Source of the DNA: CAYYMH01 sp964472785
GTDB lineage: Bacteria > Zhuqueibacterota > Zhuqueibacteria > Thermofontimicrobiales > Thermofontimicrobiaceae
Direction: 5' to 3'
NCBI GenBank assembly: GCA_964472785.1
Contig: CAYYMH010000081.1
Location: 1-15,087 of the forward strand
Length of the DNA stretch: 15,087 nt
Every line of letters starts with the position of its first letter. Position 1 is the first letter of the stretch. This document shows, piece after piece, positions 13,958 to 15,087 of this stretch. The position numbers and the translations under genes are program-made. The notes under the pieces were generated by a model, which did no database searches, had not been told where the DNA came from, and worked only from the letters and a program-made list of their open reading frames with translations.

Positions 13958-14470
13958 TTGGTATTTGTGCTTACTTTTGAACAATGTTTAGATAATTTGT
14001 CTAATGAATTGAAACCTGATTTTGAGCAAATTACCACAAAAATACTGCATAATTTTCCTAATAAAAGTCTTGAAGAAATTGTTGCATACACTCTCGAAGC
14101 ATTTCCAAATGTAATTAATAAAGCTGTTGAACAAAAAAAAGGTAGAGCAGATTTTGGTGCGGATATTATTTTTGAGTATAGAAACGAAATTATCAATACT
14201 GATGAAAAGGTTGCCGTACAAGCTAAGGCATATGAGGGCACGATGGGATATAAAAAAGCTATAGAAGATATTAGAAAAGCATTTGAAACGGATAGTTCTT
14301 TTACTCAAGGGCTTATCATAGGAACTGCACTATCAATAACGGATGAGTTTAAAAGTGAACTTCAGAATTTAAGAGATGAATTTCAAAAGCCAATCGGGAT
14401 AGTAATCGGAAGTGATTTCGCAGAATGGATTTTGAAATCTTCTCATAAACTTTTAGGTAGAGCGATGTAA
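13958..14470 (+). CDS. Mrr-type (PD-(D/E)xK) restriction endonuclease domain protein, possibly 5'-truncated
   Basis: The 170-residue ORF has the Mrr_cat pattern of modification-dependent (type IV) nucleases. KGRADFGADIIFEY at 61-74 supplies the active-site Asp (Asp69). KVAVQAKAYEG at 84-94 supplies Gln88-x-Lys90, the Mrr variant of the (D/E)xK motif. Helices and FTQGLIIGTALSITDEF near 115-131 follow, resembling the 'G..iT...F' strand of Mrr. An N-terminal helical segment (residues 6-58) precedes the nuclease. There is no ATG: an in-frame TAA at 13949-13951 leaves only TTG (13958) or GTG (13967), and the sequence just before is decayed palindromic repeat. The gene may have lost its 5' end or use a rare start. 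It follows the type I system on the same strand, in keeping with a defence island. The downstream remnant continues in the same frame after its TAA. Confidence 0.65.
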   Translation: MVFVLTFEQCLDNLSNELKPDFEQITTKILHNFPNKSLEEIVAYTLEAFPNVINKAVEQKKGRADFGADIIFEYRNEIINTDEKVAVQAKAYEGTMGYKKAIEDIRKAFETDSSFTQGLIIGTALSITDEFKSELQNLRDEFQKPIGIVIGSDFAEWILKSSHKLLGRAM

Positions 14471-14638
14471 AAATCAATCCGGGATACCCAAAAAGAAGCC
14501 GAAGATGCGGCTCGCGACATGTTAAAGAAGGGCGGTGGCGGAGAGCTGATCACGAAAAGTCGTGACGGAAAAATCCGCAGCAAAGATACCATCAAACCGG
14601 CTAAAGATCCCTATCCACCAAAAGATACTGAATATTAA
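14471..14638 (+). pseudogene. DUF2188-like protein, 5'-truncated remnant
   Basis: The frame that follows the Mrr-like TAA codes SIRDTQKEAEDAARDMLKKG, then GGGELITKSRDGKIRSKD, and ends DPYPPKDTEY with TAA at 14636-14638. DUF2188 proteins are short and end 'dTQkeAidaAreiakkqg-geliihgrdGkIrekdsyg-dPyPPk', and the match to that second half is good. The first half of the domain (the 'W.V' strand) and a proper start are missing, so it looks truncated; an ATG at 14519-14521 could make only the last 39 residues. DUF2188 function is unknown. Base use is richer in G+C than the Mrr-like ORF just before it, suggesting a junction at about 14470. Confidence 0.7.
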
Positions 14639-14706
14639 AGACCGTTTAGACATAATTTCGATTATGTGGGCTCATCTTTTAATTCGGAGCAGTTATCTAC
14701 CATCTT

Positions 14707-14872
14707 GTAGGAACGGTATATTATCAGGTAGGAACGGTATATTATCAGGTAGGAACGGTATATCATCAGGTAGGAACGGTATATCATCAGGTAGGAACGG
14801 TATATCATCGGGTAGGAACGGTATATCATCGGGTAGGAACGATATATTATCATGTAGGAACGGTATATCATG
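14707..14872. repeat. 21-bp tandem repeat, eight copies
   Basis: Copies start at 14707, 14728, 14749, 14770, 14791, 14812, 14833 and 14854 (the last partial). The core is GTAGGAACGGTATAT followed by (C/T)ATCAG or CATCGG. Copies 1=2, 3=4 and 5=6 are identical pairs that differ from the next pair by one base; copy 7 has GATATATTATCAT. Because 21 is a multiple of three, four of six frames are open through the array (for example SGRNGIS on + and DDIPFLP on -), but none has a credible start or a unique domain, so I do not call a gene. Confidence 0.9.
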
Positions 14873-15087
14873 TGTTATCTGTCTTATTTCGGCTCTTTTT
14901 TTTAATCTGCAATAACAGTCTTCCGTCCGGATTCCATTCTGTAATATCAATCAGATAAATTTTCTCATCATTTTAGTCGTTATATCAACTATTTTGCTTC
15001 ATATCGTTTATAATACGGTATTCTCCCTTAAATTAGCCCAACTTCGACAGTTAAAATTTTTTTTACTCAATTTTGACAAAAATGCGT
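14873..15087. other. AT-rich stretch without recognised gene
   Basis: No gene, RNA or clear palindrome is seen here. A minus-strand frame without start (14868-14972, ending at TGA 14870-14868) reads EKIYLIDITEWNPDGRLLLQ followed by IKKKSRNK. It looks protein-like but is only about 34 codons between stops and cannot be supported as a gene. Confidence 0.4.

Noticed and set aside
14707..14872. Possible CRISPR array
   Set aside because: The 21-bp units are directly adjacent with no spacers, and no cas genes are present.
14562..14950. Open frames on both strands across the 21-bp repeats
   Set aside because: They are open only because the repeat length is a multiple of three; the + frame begins out of frame inside the DUF2188 relic, and none has a credible start or domain.
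14868..14972. Minus-strand frame with protein-like sequence (IYLIDITEWNPDGRLLLQ)
   Set aside because: Only about 34 codons between stops and no start codon; it could be a relic, but there is too little to support it.

Overview
The window appears to come from a bacterium of moderate to low GC. It is probably an uncultured member of the Bacteroidetes/Ignavibacteria/Calditrichota/KSB1 neighbourhood. That placement is an inference from the style of the S9 peptidase and of the URO-D-like protein, and from abundant short palindromes accompanied by a small Y1 (REP-associated) transposase. No rRNA, tRNA or phylogenetic marker is present to settle it.

Left part (1-6500), housekeeping or metabolic genes. 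The 3' tail of an NAD-dependent epimerase/dehydratase enters on the + strand and converges on a PhzF-family gene (-). After about 440 bp of repeat-bearing spacer come three closely packed minus-strand genes. In transcription order these are a uroporphyrinogen decarboxylase-family protein, an exported S9 prolyl-oligopeptidase-type hydrolase (8-bp overlap with the former), and an AlaX-like alanyl-tRNA editing gene. The AlaX-like gene carries an in-frame TAG at codon 24. A small AT-rich membrane-protein ORF lies just upstream of this group.

Right part (6900-14640), restriction-modification and defence region on the + strand. A type I restriction system is laid out as hsdR, then a 1,055-bp gap, then hsdM-hsdS with an ATGA overlap. 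The gap holds an intact Y1/REP-associated tyrosine transposase (RAYT) surrounded by palindromic modules. Two local tandem duplications are built the same way: each copies the last codons of a gene together with the palindromes behind it. One has a 178-bp unit (end of the RAYT gene) and the other a 228-bp unit (end of hsdS). Further downstream lies a more decayed hsdS-like C-terminal remnant. After it come an Mrr-type nuclease ORF with no ATG start and a 5'-truncated DUF2188 remnant in the same frame.

Far right (14640-15087): a 21-bp tandem repeat of eight copies and AT-rich DNA in which I see no gene.

How the parts may work together: HsdR, HsdM and HsdS all look intact and should form one restriction-modification complex. 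HsdS is a GC mosaic, with AT-rich target-recognition domains between GC-rich conserved segments, as expected from domain exchange. The most interesting signal is the palindrome/RAYT-associated remodelling around this locus: matching modules in opposite orientation bracket hsdMS, and hsdS 3' ends are duplicated and decayed behind the live gene. I found no convincing wholly new multi-gene system. The hsdS 3'-end/REP array and the RAYT-linked duplications are the best candidates for undescribed biology.
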